A stretch of DNA of 64,000 bases, from contig JALPQD010000053.1 in assembly GCA_023101885.1 (NCBI GenBank), positions 3,784,447 through 3,848,446 on the forward strand, written 5' to 3'. Each line of letters opens with the position of its first letter. The stretch's first letter is position 1. The notes below the pieces were generated by a model. The model searched no databases. It saw nothing but the letters and a program-made list of their open reading frames with translations, and was not told the DNA's origin. A program made the position numbers and the translations under genes. Positions 1-10,830 of this stretch are shown here, one piece after another. This stretch comes from Typhlomys cinereus. Lineage: Eukaryota > Chordata > Mammalia > Rodentia > Platacanthomyidae.

Positions 1-519
1 AAAAAACCTGGATTGATGTTGGAGAAAGGTGTCTAATTGTCCAGCCCCCAGACTCCAGTTAACATAATCTCACTGAACTCTCTCATAACCTCTCTCAAGA
101 CTTCTCCCACCTTATTTAGACTATTGTTTCCACATTCTGCACTTGATCTTAGCTAAAGGCTAAGTAAGAAGTGATACCACATTGTCTTGCTTAGACATCC
201 AATTCAGATATGACAATGTCTCTTCTATTTGCTAGTGTGTGAGAAAGGTACTGAAAATAGCCAACTATCCAGACTATCATACTGGCTCAGAATCCCATGG
301 ATGACTCTGAACTTAGCTTCAGAAAGGCCAACAGGCCTTGTCCATGCTAAGCAAACATTCTACCACTGAACCACATTGCCATTCCATGAAAGGCAACCTA
401 GAGTCTTTGCCTTCTGAGATGACCATTGGAGGGCAGCTGTTACTCATCCATAGAAGTTTTGGTGTACAGTATGACAGACAAGGCAGATGATGTGGAATAC
501 TATAAAAGTGTGAGTTCAT

Positions 520-669
520 GCCGGGCATGGTAGGACACACCTATAATCCCAAAAACTCAGGAGACTGAGAAAGGAAGATCATCTAAGGTTACAGGCCAGC
601 CTGGGCTACACAGTGACTTCAAGGCCAACCTCAATTACATTGTGTCTCAAGAAAAAAAAAAAAAAAAAG
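520..669 (+). mobile_element. B1 SINE
   Basis: A 7SL-derived B1 element in plus orientation. It opens with the GCCGGGCATGG head, continues with the CCTATAATCCC block and the GGCCAGCCTGGGCTACA block, and ends in GTGTCTCAAG followed by an A-rich tail. It lies in the intergenic region upstream of CA9. I did not find a clear target-site duplication, so it is probably old. Confidence 0.85.
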
Positions 670-2650
670 AATTTCATGTTTCTGGAAGAGTTGCAGTTGG
701 ATAAACACAGGTCATTGACAAAGAATCCCTGAGGATCAGTAAGACATCTTAGTCAATACGGCATTTCTCAAGCATTCAGTAAGATGATCTACAGGGAGAA
801 AATGCTCCGTAATGGCTGTTGAACAAAAGATTGACCTAATTAAACTGGACCCTGCCCTTATGGACTGAAGGTTATTATAGCTGATAAACTGTCATAAATT
901 GCCTTAATATGAATTAAATGGTGAGCAAGGTTATTACGGAAGGCAATCAAAGAACTCCGGTGGCTCAAAGACTACTGGCAACTCTTCCAGACGAGTAGTA
1001 GAGGGTTGGTTGAGAAAGGTTTCCTGAAAGAATTGCCTGTGAGTTGAACTGAACAGAAGAGCCTTAGAAAATGGAGACAAACTGTTTAACCTGGTGGGTT
1101 ATGAACACGGATCATCAAAATTGAAGCTAGTTGGACACACAGCCCAGAGCCCTGAGACCTGGGCTGAGCATTACCATTTAGATGAAGGATCACGAAGGGT
1201 ACAGAGAGAAGCTGGGAGATCGGGGCACCTGGAGCAAGGGGCTGTGGCTACATGCCGTAAGACTGCGAATTGTTCAGACAAGACCGGACACGTTCAGTGT
1301 AGTATGGCTGTAGGGATTGTGAATATTTCAATATATTCAAATTAACCTATACAACCATAACCGGTGCATGCCTTCTGAATGATCTAGATATGGATATGAA
1401 ATGGACTCATGACTTGTTGATGCCATGGGGACCTCTCTAGAATGTGAGCTAGAGAACTAGAGATAGCCTTCTAGTCTCTGTTACATCCTCGCGGTCTAGG
1501 GGCAGTACCTGGAGGATTGGAGACAGTCCAGTAAATGTTCAGTAAATGAACAGACTGGAGGCCCCAAGTCCATTCTCATTCTTCCTCGTTTCCTTGTTCC
1601 CAGTGTTCCCATCCCATCATGCTCATAGTCATCCTCAACATGACCTAATATGAGAATTGGATCCTGTCATTCTTCTGCTCAAAATTTTTCAAGTCCTCTC
1701 TGTGCAGAACACGATTCTCCTCATTGTAATTTTCCCCCCAGTAAGGCTACTGCTACTTCAAGCTGGGATCGAATTTTGGCCATTTCCATAGTATCCTCTG
1801 AGGCAGAATTAATCTTTCTCCCCTGCACACCTTAGGACAGTATTTGTCCTCACTTCCTGCACTGATAGTGAATTATTACTGTTACAAGAGACACTCATTT
1901 TTTCTGCTTCTCTACCTCTAACTGCTAGCAGTGCCTAACACACCACAGGTATTAAATGAATATGGAATGCAAGACCGACTAGCATTCTAGGAAGCCAGGA
2001 TTAGATTAACAAAGGTAGTTAGCAAGTTTGGAGAAAAAAAAAGAAGGAACAGTTTGGAGCTGAGCTGGGGCTTAGAGGTAGAATGCTGTCCCAGAAAGGT
2101 CCTGGATTCAGCCTGCAGCACAGAAGAGTGACACAAAAACATGTACACAGATGAAGAGTTTGACTCAAGTATGAGGGAGAGTAGCAAAAGGTAAAATGAA
2201 CCTTTCTTGGGAAAGGTTTTCAAAGGACTTGAAGTCAGAAGAAGGACATAGGTAGACTTTGGTAGGCGTCAGGGAGCTGTTAGATTCCTTCTCATGCGTA
2301 TATTCAGTTTTCTAAGCTCGCTCAGATGTGCCTGCCACCTACCCATTCTCCCCTTCCATCTGTTCCCCGGGAGGACCCTCTCTGCCCCTTTACCTGCTTG
2401 CCTCCTGCACCAGGGACATACACATGGGTTACTTGTTCCCTTGGTCACACAACACACTGCCCCCAACTCCAGTCTTTCCGCTTTCCTGCTTGGGCTGGGA
2501 AGCAGGCCAGAGTTAGCAGAGACTGGCTGGCAGAAGCCGGATGGTGCCAGGGAGAGCCTATACAGTGCCAGGTGGTGCCTTGGGTTCCAAGCTGAGCTGG
2601 TGACCCCGATAACCTTGTGCATACGCACACACCTGCCCCTCACCCCACCC
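670..2650. other. Intergenic stretch upstream of CA9, no gene seen
   Basis: No open frame here looks like a known protein and no splice-flanked conserved exon was recognised. Parts around 1500-1560 and 1570-1970 contain phrases such as CAGTAAATGTTCAGTAAATGAA and GTATTAAATGAATATGGAA that resemble 3-prime ends of old mammalian-wide MIR/L2 repeats, but they are too decayed to assign firmly. The 2290-2700 part is GC-richer and merges into the CA9 promoter region. Confidence 0.5.
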
Positions 2651-2739
2651 CAATACCTCACGCCACCCCCATCCAGGCTTTAGTGGCGGGGAGGGGGCCC
2701 AGATAGATCGGCGGGACTTTGGCTCCATCTCTACAAAAG

Positions 2740-2856
2740 GGCATTCTGTGAGTCAGCCTGCTCCCCTCAAGGCTTCGCTCCTCCCCCACCCAGCTCCTAT
2801 TTCCGATGCACGTACAGCCCGTACACACCGTGTCCTGGGACACCCCACTCAGCTGC
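2740..2856 (+). promoter_or_regulatory. CA9: CA9 core promoter with hypoxia response element
   Basis: This is the proximal CA9 promoter. A consensus AP-1 site TGAGTCA lies at 2749-2755, a C-rich SP1-type box CTCCCCCACCC at 2781-2791, and a hypoxia response element TGCACGTA at 2807-2814 (reverse complement carries the ACGTG core bound by HIF-1). The order AP-1, SP1 box, HRE, then the GTACACACCGTGTCCTGGGAC segment just before the ATG is the arrangement known from human CA9, where HIF-1 and SP1/SP3 together drive hypoxic induction. There is no TATA box. Presence of the sites is read directly; hypoxic regulation in this species is inferred. Confidence 0.85.
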
Positions 2857-5800
2857 ATGGCTTCCCTGTGCCCCAACCCCTGGCCCGCTCCGCTGATCCC
2901 AGGCCCCACCGTGCAGCTGCTGCTGTTCCTGCTGCACTTCGCGCCAGCTCGTCCCCAGAGCCTGTCCCGGCTGCAGGGGGACCCCTCCAGAGAAGAAAGT
3001 TCGTCTGGGGAAGATGATCCACTAGGTGGGGTGGATCTGCCCAGTGAAGAGGATCCACCTGGAGAGGCGGATCCATTTGGTGGGGAGGATCCATCAGAAG
3101 TTAATTCTAAATCCGGAGAGGAGGAGAATTCCCTGAAGTTAGAGGACTTGCCCACTACTGAGACACCCAAAGATGATCACCACGGACACAAAAAAGGTAA
3201 GAGGTCATCAACTTCCAAATCTAGGCCCAGGTAGGTCCATTGTGTCCCTCCCCCACACCACAGCCCCGGCAGAGACTGGACAGAAAGGGAATTGTACTCT
3301 TGATGTACTCCCTCTCAAGGATCCCGCACTAGATCCTCAGGATTCCACAGCTAGAAGGGGACACATTGGGAGAGATGGAAAAAAGGGAGGGGGCGAGTTA
3401 GTATCGGAAGAGATAGGAAGGAAGAAAGGGGGAGGCAGAAGAGGAGAAAGAGATGAGAAATGCACCAAGAGGAAAAAAGAAAAAAAGGTGGAAAAGGAAA
3501 GAGGAGTCGCCGAGTCAAAGCACGGAGTAGCCTGGAGTGTGGGAGGATCAGTGGAAAAGATCGGAGCCTGTACAGAGCACTGGCTCATCTTCAGGTGCAG
3601 TGAAGACCCAAGTAAAGGAGCCTGGCTTCTGGACTTCTAAGGCAGAACCTTTTGTTTGCTTTTGGTGTGTGGGGGGAGAAGGGATCATGGGGGAGCAAGA
3701 TAACTTTTCACTATGTAGACCAGGCTGGCCTTCACCCACACACCTTCGGGCAGTCCTCCTGTGTGTATCTGTCTGTGGGTGCTGGGACAACAGGTGCGTG
3801 CGCGCCACCTGGCTCCAAGCCAGCAGGAACTTCAGGAAAGGAATGGAGACTAAAAAGGCCGGAGGGATGGGGAGTTGAAAAGAACAACGATCCACTGATT
3901 CGGATCTGCAGATTGAGGTCCCCCATCCGCTCCACAGACCCTACAGCAGTGTTTTAAGGGCTGTCTTCCAGCCAGTAGTAGATCGGTGGTTTGCCCTCCC
4001 AGCAGTGGAATCCTTAGTGGCAGGCTATTGCGCTTTGCTCCTGCCTGCTTCGGTCATTTTTTTGTTCCGCTCCTGCAAGACATCTGGGTTTGCAAGCGCT
4101 GTCAGAGGTGGAAAGAATCCACCACGACTGGCCACTGGGAAGGGGCGGGGTTCTAAGACTGACTTGCTCATTCTTCTCATTTATGCAGAGGGTAACCACA
4201 AACTTTGGAACTACAGAGGTGAGACACCCACCCCCTACACAGACCTAGTTGGAATCTGGGAACCCGGCCATGTTGGTCCCCCCCACACATACACACTCCA
4301 ACCGCCCCCCCCAACCCTGGTCCTGGGCGTTCCACCCCTGCTCATGTCCCTGCCCCTCCACGCCCCTGATTTCTATTTCCCGCTCCAAAGCCTCCTGGCT
4401 CCACCCCTTCCATTTTCCCCAAACGCTCCTGTCCTAGCCATCTTCTTCCACCACATTCTCTCACCCCAGGCAATCCGCCCTGGCGCCAGGTGTCCCCAGA
4501 ATGCGCAGGCCACTTTCAGTCCCCTGTAGATATCCGCCCCGAGCTCACCGTGTTCTGTCGCGCGCTGCAACCCCTGGAACTAAGGGGCTTTGAGCTGCAG
4601 CCACTTCCGGAACTCCGCCTAGTCAACAACGGCCACACGGGTGAGGGGGTCTGGGGCGGTCTGGGGCGGAATAGGGTCTGGTGCGGAATGGGGCGGGGCC
4701 CGTAGTGGATGGGACGGTGCTTTGCGGTTTTGCTGGCCCTCCCCGGCCACTGGATGCCACTCACCTGCCGCTCCTTACCCAGTGCAGCTGACTCTGCCGC
4801 AGGGACTGAAGATGGCTCTGGGACCCGGGCAGGAGTACAGCGCCCTGCAGTTGCATCTGCACTGGGGGTCCTCGAATCACCCCGGCTCAGAGCACACTGT
4901 CAATGGCCACCATTTCCCAGCTGAGGTGGGCATCGGGCTGCCCCAGGGGAAGCAAAAGGGATGTGACAAGAGTTACGGCCTCACTCTGACTGTGTTTTCT
5001 CCAGATCCATGTGGTTCACCTCAGCACGGCCTTCTCAGACTTACACGAGGCCTTGGGGCGCCCGGGGGGCCTGGCGGTCTTGGCTGCCTTTCTGCAGGTA
5101 TCATTCTCTGCCTCTCGCGGTTCGGTCATTTTGCTCCCAAGATGCCATTTCAGCACTCTTAACCCACCCAGTAGCTGTCATCCTCGTTCACTCATTGGCT
5201 TGGTCATTAGGCACTCACGGTGAACCAGGCAGAGGACCACAGAAAGCATTGGGAAGCAGTGGATACTCTTCCTCTAGAGAGCCAACAGTTATGTGGAAGG
5301 CTGATGACAAACATACAAGAAAACAGTGACCACTGAAGAGGTGCAACTTTAAGCCTTCACTAGTGAGAAAGAGAAGGGCGTGTCCACAGAGAAAGACACA
5401 GAACACGGTCCATTCAGGGACTGCCAGGGACAGTAGACTGGACCTTGAAGGAGGGATTTCTCTACCACAGTGATCATCACTTCCTCTTTATGAAACTCAC
5501 CTTACTTAATAACCTCTTTGTAACAATCACACGCCGTAGTAGGAGGCCAGGGAAGTGAAGAAATGTGACCTTTTCTAGACTTGCTAATGCCAAATGCATA
5601 GCACTCAGAGAAGAGCCTCAGGAGTAGCTCATCAGAACCATACTCCAAGAGTCAAACTCAAAACGTGCTAAAGCAAATGCTTTTCTGTGGAGGACCAGGG
5701 AGTACGTGCGGAGGTAATGACGAGTGAAATTGTAAAAATTACAAAAGTTAGCAAGGAAGCCTGCAAGATGGTTCAATGGGTAAAGGTGTTTGCTGCACAA

Positions 5801-5909
5801 ACCTGGTAACGTGTTTGATCTTTGGAGCCCACAAGGTGAAGGGAGAGAACTGACTCCCAAAAGTGTTCTCTGATCTTCTTCCACATGCCGTAGTAAGTAT
5901 GCACCGCAT

Positions 5910-5941
<32 letters not shown>

Positions 5942-7199
5942 CATAGTTTTAAAAAGAAAGATCCAAGTCACTGAAGGCCTTATATCTTACTAAAGTTCCT
6001 CCTATTCTCCTCCTCTTCTACATCCTCCAGTTTACTATTGAAAATCAGTCAATCAAGCTTGTTCTTTTGTAAATCAAAGGTTATAAGCCGTGAATAATAA
6101 AATGTATGTTCCTCCAGCATTCTCATAAGTGACGAATGGGGAACGACTGAGGGAAACCCATCCATGTTCAGGACTCTAACTGTAATTCTAGACACAGGTA
6201 TCAATCTGTCTTACATTGTCACCCCCCACTAGGAGGGTCCAGAAGAAAACAGTGCCTATGAACAGCTGCTGTCACACTTGGAAGACATCTCTGAGGAAGG
6301 TCAGTTGTGATTTGCCTTGGAATCACAAAGCTTGGAATGGAGATTTGGAGGGGGTCGAGGTATAAAGGGTCCTGAGTTTGGCAATAATTGTCAAACTGAC
6401 CAGAGGCAAATATAAATTGGCATACTATTGCCCACAGTCACAATAATTAAAAAGGAGAACCACTGGACTGAAGAGATGGCTTAAGGGTTAAGAATCTGCC
6501 TCACAAGCAGAAGGTCCTGAGTTCAGATCCCAGGGCCCACATTAAAACACCAGGCAGAATAAGCAACAACCTGAACTTCCGGCCCTAGTGAGTGGAGCCT
6601 GGGAAATCCCAGAGCCAAGCAAAAAGGAGATAGAAGCAATCCAGGATGATTCTCAAAGTCATCCTTGGCCCTCCGCAGGGACACCTAGTGCCCTCTGATA
6701 CACCCCTCCCCAAACATCCAAATAAAAAAATATTGGAAATGTGGAAAGCTAAACTTTTTGGGGGAAGGGAGGTGGAGAGGACTATCTATAATTCATAAAC
6801 ATCATCTTATATTTATTTATAAATAGTTCAGAGCTAGGCATGGTGATGCATACCTATAATCCCAGTACTTGGGAGGTAGAGGCAGAAGATCAGGATTTTA
6901 AGACCAGCCTTGACTGCATACCAAATTGGAGACCAGCCTGGACTACATAGGGCCCTGTCTCAAAAAAGGCTGGAGATATAAGTCAGTGGCAGGATGTCGG
7001 CCTAGCACACGTGGGACCCTAGGTTTAATACCCTGGTACCATAATAACACTGGAAGTAACAGTTGGAAAATCCTTTCTCTTCTCAGTTACTCCAGGTTAT
7101 TTTAGACCACACTAGAGAAAATATGGAGAACATGATGGTTTTGGAGTTTTGTGTCTTTTTTTAATAGCTACAAATATTAAATTTACTTACAAGTTATTC

Positions 7200-7245
<46 letters not shown>

Positions 7246-9078
7246 TAGAATTGAATCCAGGGCCTTTGCGACTGAACTATATATCCCAGCTCCTTTTGCC
7301 CTTTTATTTTACTCTGGAGTTAATCCAGTAGTTCAGCATGGTATGCTAGCATACAAGTAGGAGTGAAGGCTCAGAAGGTGTACTAGAGAGCTATTTTGGG
7401 GGTGGAAGGGGATGACATTTGGAATCACCCTTCCGAGTTAATGCTTTGCTCTGGTGTTTCCTAGGCTCCACTTTCCAGGGCCCTACCTGCAGACTGCTGC
7501 TGCCATTTTCACTGGGCAGTCTCTCCCCCCCCCCCTTGCTTGTGAGGCAGAGACTTCAACCCTTGAGGCATCTCTCCAACTCATAAACTCCTTTCTCACT
7601 AGGACACTTTTTCCAACTGCCCAAAGTCCCGAACTTTTTGGATTGTGGGTTATGGGTTGTGCAGAATATTGGGAAGGGATGAAACTAGGTTCTTGCTTGA
7701 AGCGTCTAGAGGAGGTAAGCTAGAGGAGACGCTAAGACAGGTCCTCTCCATAGGCTCAGAGACCAAGATCCCAGGACTAGATGTATCCTCACTGTTGCCC
7801 TCCGACCTCAGCAGCTACTTCCGGTATGAGGGGTCTCTAACTACGCCCCCCTGTGCCCAGGGGGTCATTTGGACTGTGTTCAACCAGACAGTGAAACTGA
7901 GTGCTAATCAGGTAAGGCCCGGGCATGGTATTGATATGTGATGTGCAGGAAAGGAGGTGGAGAAAGATGAGGAATTTTTTTCTTTCCTTTTTTTTCTTTG
8001 AGATGAAGACAGCCTGGTGGTTTGGGGACATAGAGGGTGGGGCCCCAGGAGTCAAGTATGCAGAGGGATCATGACCTGATTCCACCTGTACTATCTGTTG
8101 ACCACCCTAGCTCCACATGCTGTCTTTCTCCCTGTGGGGATCCCGTGATTCTCGGCTACAGCTGAATTTCCGAGCTACCCAGCCTTTGAATGGACGAATC
8201 ATCCAAGCCTCCTTCCCTGCTGAAGTAGACAGTAGTCCTGAACCAGGTGCGGGATTGTCTGAGGTCCCATATTTCCATATCCCCCCCAAACTGGAGCTCC
8301 CCCCTCCCCAGCCTCCCTATCACTGTCCTTCCTCCTGTGTCTTCATCTATGTTAGAGTCTGTCCCTGGTTCTAATGTCTCCTTTTTCTCTTCAGTCCGCG
8401 TGAGTTCCTGCTTCACTGCTGGTGAGTCTGTGCCTCTCTGGTTCCTGATGTTGGGAGACACCTCTTGGTATCAAGTCCACCTCTCTTCTCTTTTTCTGCA
8501 GAACAGACTCCCCTCCTCCCTAAAAGCCATGACAAGTCAGATCACCGTGGGGAGTCCTCCCACCTACACTTGGGCTCAGTGGGTCAGAATGAAGCTCTGG
8601 AAATCTGTGCTCAAACTCCTTTCCCTTAGTTGTTAGGAAAGAAAATGAGAGTTGGCCGACCCCTTCTCCTGTATCCACCCCTGTCCTCAGGCTGACTTCT
8701 AGAGACTGAAGCCCGGGGCTACTGGAGGACTCAGCAGCAGGGGTCAGCCGTGCACAGGAGCTGACTGGAGAGAGCCGCGTTCCCTGAGACAGCCCTGCTC
8801 TCTCCCTTCCAGGTGACATCCTCGCCCTGGTTTTCGGGCTCCTCTTTGCTGTCAGCTGCATTGCCTTCTTCATGCTTCTGTGGAAGCAGCGCAGGTACCC
8901 CACCACCCTTCCTTGCACAGCCTTCCCACCTGCCATGTGAAGTTTGGCAATCTGGGACTCATGCAAATGAGCCCAGTTGGGCCAGTCTCTTGATTCCAGT
9001 TCCTTGTGCAGACACAGGTATGGGACCAAAGATGGCGTTGAATACAGCCCAGCGGAAGTGGCAGAGACTAGAGCCTAG
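2857..9078 (+). CDS. CA9: Carbonic anhydrase 9 (11 coding exons)
   Basis: Membrane zinc enzyme that hydrates CO2 outside the cell and helps regulate pH in hypoxic cells. Coding exons: 2857-3196, 4189-4218, 4470-4640, 4783-4925, 5005-5097, 6233-6299, 7754-7911, 8111-8246, 8395-8421, 8813-8894, 9018-9078. All introns are GT-AG, phases join, and the product is 435 aa against 459 in human. Order: signal peptide (about 1-33), acidic proteoglycan-like segment (about 40-110), alpha-CA domain, transmembrane helix (about 391-412), short basic-start tail. The zinc ligands are present: H205 and H207 in HLHW and H230 in EIHVVH (human 226, 228, 251). The disulfide cysteines (SPEC, PPCAQG) and the N-glycosylation site FNQT (N325) are kept. 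The acidic segment is shorter and its human-type repeats are degenerate. The ATG at 2857 is chosen because MASLCPNPW aligns with the known N-terminus; an upstream in-frame ATG at 2806 lies in the promoter. Confidence 0.96.
5745..5945 (+). mobile_element. B3 SINE in CA9 intron 5
   Basis: A tRNA-derived B3-type element. The head reads GATGGTTCAATGGGTAAAGG (A-box region), the B-box region follows, then the typical GGAGAGAACTGACTCCCAAAA body and CTCTGATCTTCTTCCACATGC, ending in an (AC)n tract at about 5911-5940. Confidence 0.75.
6463..6735 (+). mobile_element. B2-like tRNA-derived SINE, older subfamily, CA9 intron 6
   Basis: Head GACTGAAGAGATGGCTTAAGG, B-box GGTCCTGAGTTCAGATCCC, then a body containing CAGAGCCAAGCAAAAAGGAG and CACCTAGTGCCCTCTGATAC, with an AATAAAAAAAT tail. 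The body differs from the mouse B2 consensus I know. The same body recurs at about 23668, 56497, 57295 and 58559, showing a dispersed family. Confidence 0.7.
6836..7052 (+). mobile_element. B1 followed by ID-like unit (composite SINE)
   Basis: A B1 monomer (GCTAGGCATGGTGATGCATA to CCCTGTCTCAAAAAA, about 6836-6968) runs directly into an ID/tRNA-like unit (CTGGAGATATAAGTCAGTGG to CCCTGGTACC). This order resembles the B1-dID type of composite rodent SINE; two independent adjacent insertions cannot be excluded. Confidence 0.55.
7201..7244 (+). repeat. (TG)n microsatellite
   Basis: About 21 uninterrupted TG dinucleotides in CA9 intron 6. Alternating purine-pyrimidine DNA of this length is usually length-polymorphic. 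Confidence 0.9.
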
Positions 9079-9234
9079 AGGAGAGTTGCAGAAGAGCCAG
9101 CTAAAGGGATCTGGAAACCTTGTCCTGTCCCGTCCATCATACATTTGCTTTTTAACCACCAAGAAAACTTTTTTCATCCTTTTCTTTTCCTTTAAGAACT
9201 TCAATGGGATCCTATGGTAAGAAAGCAAGACTGA

Positions 9235-9480
9235 ATCCAACTTCTGTGTTGTATTTGGAGACAGGATCTTACCATGCAGCCTAAACTGGTCTTGAATTTT
9301 TTTCTTGTTTTTGTTTCTTTCTTTTTCTAATGGTGCTGGGCTTGAACCCAGGGCCTTGCACATACTAGCCAAGCACTGTAGCACTAACTTAAACCCTCAG
9401 TCGCTGACCTTGAACTCTCAGTCCTCCAGTCTTAGCCTCCTGGGTCTAGGGATGTGGGGATGTATCACCATGCCTGGCTC
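9235..9480 (-). mobile_element. Antisense B1 with an ID-like SINE nested inside
   Basis: Read on the minus strand, 9480-9390 is a B1 5-prime half (AGCCAGGCATGGTGATACAT, GGAGGCTAAGACTGGAGGAC) and 9300-9255 is a B1 3-prime end (TTCAAGACCAGTTTAGGCTG, GAGACAGGATC equivalent). Between them, about 9300-9395, sits a minus-strand ID-like unit ending in GGGTTCAAGCCCAGCACCATTA plus an A-rich tail (TTTTTCTTGTTTTTG on the plus strand). Confidence 0.6.
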
Positions 9481-9497
9481 ACCCAGATTATTTTTAA

Positions 9498-9516
9498 AAT
9501 AAATATTTCTAATAAA
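9498..9516 (+). terminator. CA9: CA9 poly(A) signals
   Basis: Two AATAAA hexamers, at 9498-9503 and 9511-9516. The first lies in TTTTAAAATAAATATTT, which matches my memory of the human CA9 poly(A) region. A young SINE begins at about 9531, so the cleavage region abuts that insertion. Confidence 0.75.
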
Positions 9517-9530
9517 ATATGTGTAACTTG

Positions 9531-9849
9531 GGGCTGGAGAGTGGGCTCAGGGGTTAAGCCTCCGCCTTGCAGGCGGAAGGTCCTGAGTTCGGATCCCAGA
9601 TCCCACGTATAGACGCCAGGCGGAAGCGGGGGCGGCCTGCGTTTCTGGTCCTGGTAGGGCGGAGCCTGTGAATCCCAGGGCAGAAGGAGGTGGAGGCGTC
9701 CATGGTGGTTCGCGAGTTCGTCCGTGGTTCTACACACACACACACACATACAGACATACACGCGCGCGCATACAGACACACACACAGATACGCGCGCGCA
9801 CATACACACGCACATGCGCACAGTTGAATAAATAATAATAATAATAAAA
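9531..9849 (+). mobile_element. Young B2-like SINE with target-site duplication
   Basis: A full-length element: head GGGGCTGGAGAGTGGGCTCA, B-box GGTCCTGAGTTCGGATCCC, a GC-rich body (GGCGGAAGCGGGGGCGGCC, GGTGGAGGCGTCCATGG), a long CA/CG/TA-rich tract and an AATAAATAATAATAATAATAA tail. A perfect 12-bp duplication ATGTGTAACTTG flanks it at 9519-9530 and 9850-9861. It inserted right after the CA9 poly(A) signals. Confidence 0.85.
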
Positions 9850-9882
9850 ATGTGTAACTTGCTTTTGTTCTTTGTGCTAGTT

Positions 9883-10262
9883 AGATGTGGGCATCAACTT
9901 GACGGTTGAAGGCTAAGCTCTGGGCACATCTGTAAATAATAAGCAGCTGAGGCAAGCCGGGAACAAGCCTGTTAGGAGATTGATTGATGTGGGCGGAACC
10001 ATCCCATAGTGGGCGGAACCATTCTTTGGGTAGGTAGGTAAGGTTTGGTTGGTGTACTTAGACTTCACTGTCTGGCAAGTGAGGTTTGCCCCTCTGTGTG
10101 GATTCGGTGCAGCTTCTTCTTTCAGTTTCTGATGTTGGTATGAGCTCTCCTGCCGAACTGGACTAAGAACTATAACTGAGAAATTAAAGCTCTCTTTTCC
10201 CCTAAGCTGTTTCATCTTGAATTTATCAGCAGCATGCACACAAACTGCGCTATTCCCCAACT
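9883..10262 (+). mobile_element. Medium-reiterated repeat beginning near CATCAACTTGACGGTTG
   Basis: This shares its start and overall order (CAACTTGACGGTTGA, GGGCGGAACCATCCCATAG, GATGTTGGTATGAGCTCTCC, ATTTATCAGC) with the copy at 62836-63240, and its start with 10692. It resembles, from memory, a rodent non-autonomous DNA transposon of the URR1 type, but I could not define terminal inverted repeats or a duplication. Confidence 0.5.
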
Positions 10263-10539
10263 CGGAAGGAACACCCTGCTACTACTGTAACAAATCACCA
10301 GGAATTCAGAGGTGATACAATTTTGTAGCTACAGAAGTCCAACTCTGGGATACATTTTATGAGCTAAAGTCCGGGTGTCCGTGGGAGTGGTTCCATCTGG
10401 GTTTTCTTAGGTAGTTCATTTCCTTTTTCAGATTCTAGAAGCTTCAGAGGTTCCTTGCTCACCAGACTCCAGTCTGACCTCACCCACCTCCCTTGCTTCC
10501 ATGTCTTCTACTGCCTTTGACCGTCCTCCCAGCCCCCAG

Positions 10540-10637
10540 CCTCACTATGCAGCCCGGGGCAAACTCAAGATTCATAGCCCTTCTGCTGTAGCCTCCTGAG
10601 TGCTAGGATCACAGGCCTGTTTCACCGTGCCTGGCTC
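10540..10637 (-). mobile_element. Antisense B1 fragment
   Basis: The plus strand reads CTATGCAGCCCGGGGCAAAC, GTAGCCTCCTGAGTGCTAGG and ACCGTGCCTGGCTC, the reverse complement of a B1 5-prime portion. It lies in the CA9-TPM2 intergenic gap. Confidence 0.65.
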
Positions 10638-10691
10638 TTTCCTCCCTTTCGTAAGAGCCTTGTGCTAAGATTGAGCCTGTCCAGCTAACCT

Positions 10692-10830
10692 AATACAACT
10701 TGGGTGTCAACTTGACGGTTGAACTTGAAAGTTACCTGTTTTGGTAACATTTCACAGGATTAGAATGTGGATATCTTTAGGGGAGGGGCGTTACTCTGAC
10801 CCCATAGCGTATATAACTGTGTGTGTTCAG
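10692..10830 (+). mobile_element. Partial copy of the CAACTTGACGGTTG repeat
   Basis: It starts TGGGTGTCAACTTGACGGTTGAA like the copies at 9883 and 62836, but diverges after about 40 bases and appears internally deleted. It includes GGGGAGGGGCGTTACTCTGACC, which loosely parallels the GGGCGGAACCAT segment of the other copies. Confidence 0.4.

Larger units (their letters stand above)
9079..9520 (+). other. CA9: CA9 3-prime UTR, interrupted by SINEs
   Basis: After the TAG at 9076-9078 the UTR continues as single-copy sequence to about 9180. A block of antisense SINE sequence follows (about 9235-9480), and the UTR resumes with ATTATTTTTAAAATAAATATTTCTAAT. From memory the human CA9 UTR has a nearly contiguous AAGAAATTTTTTAAAATAAATATTTATAAT, so the SINE block appears inserted just upstream of the conserved poly(A) signal. 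Confidence 0.65.

Noticed and set aside
2269..3170. Minus-strand open frames opposite CA9 exon 1
   Set aside because: They mirror the CA9 coding and promoter sequence; the plus-strand frame has the conserved signal peptide and acidic domain and correct splice phase.
9541..9610. tRNA-like A and B boxes (GGCTCAGG...GGTCCTGAGTTCGGATCCC), possible tRNA genes
   Set aside because: These are the heads of tRNA-derived SINEs repeated many times in the window. They lack a foldable acceptor stem and are followed by SINE bodies and A-rich tails.
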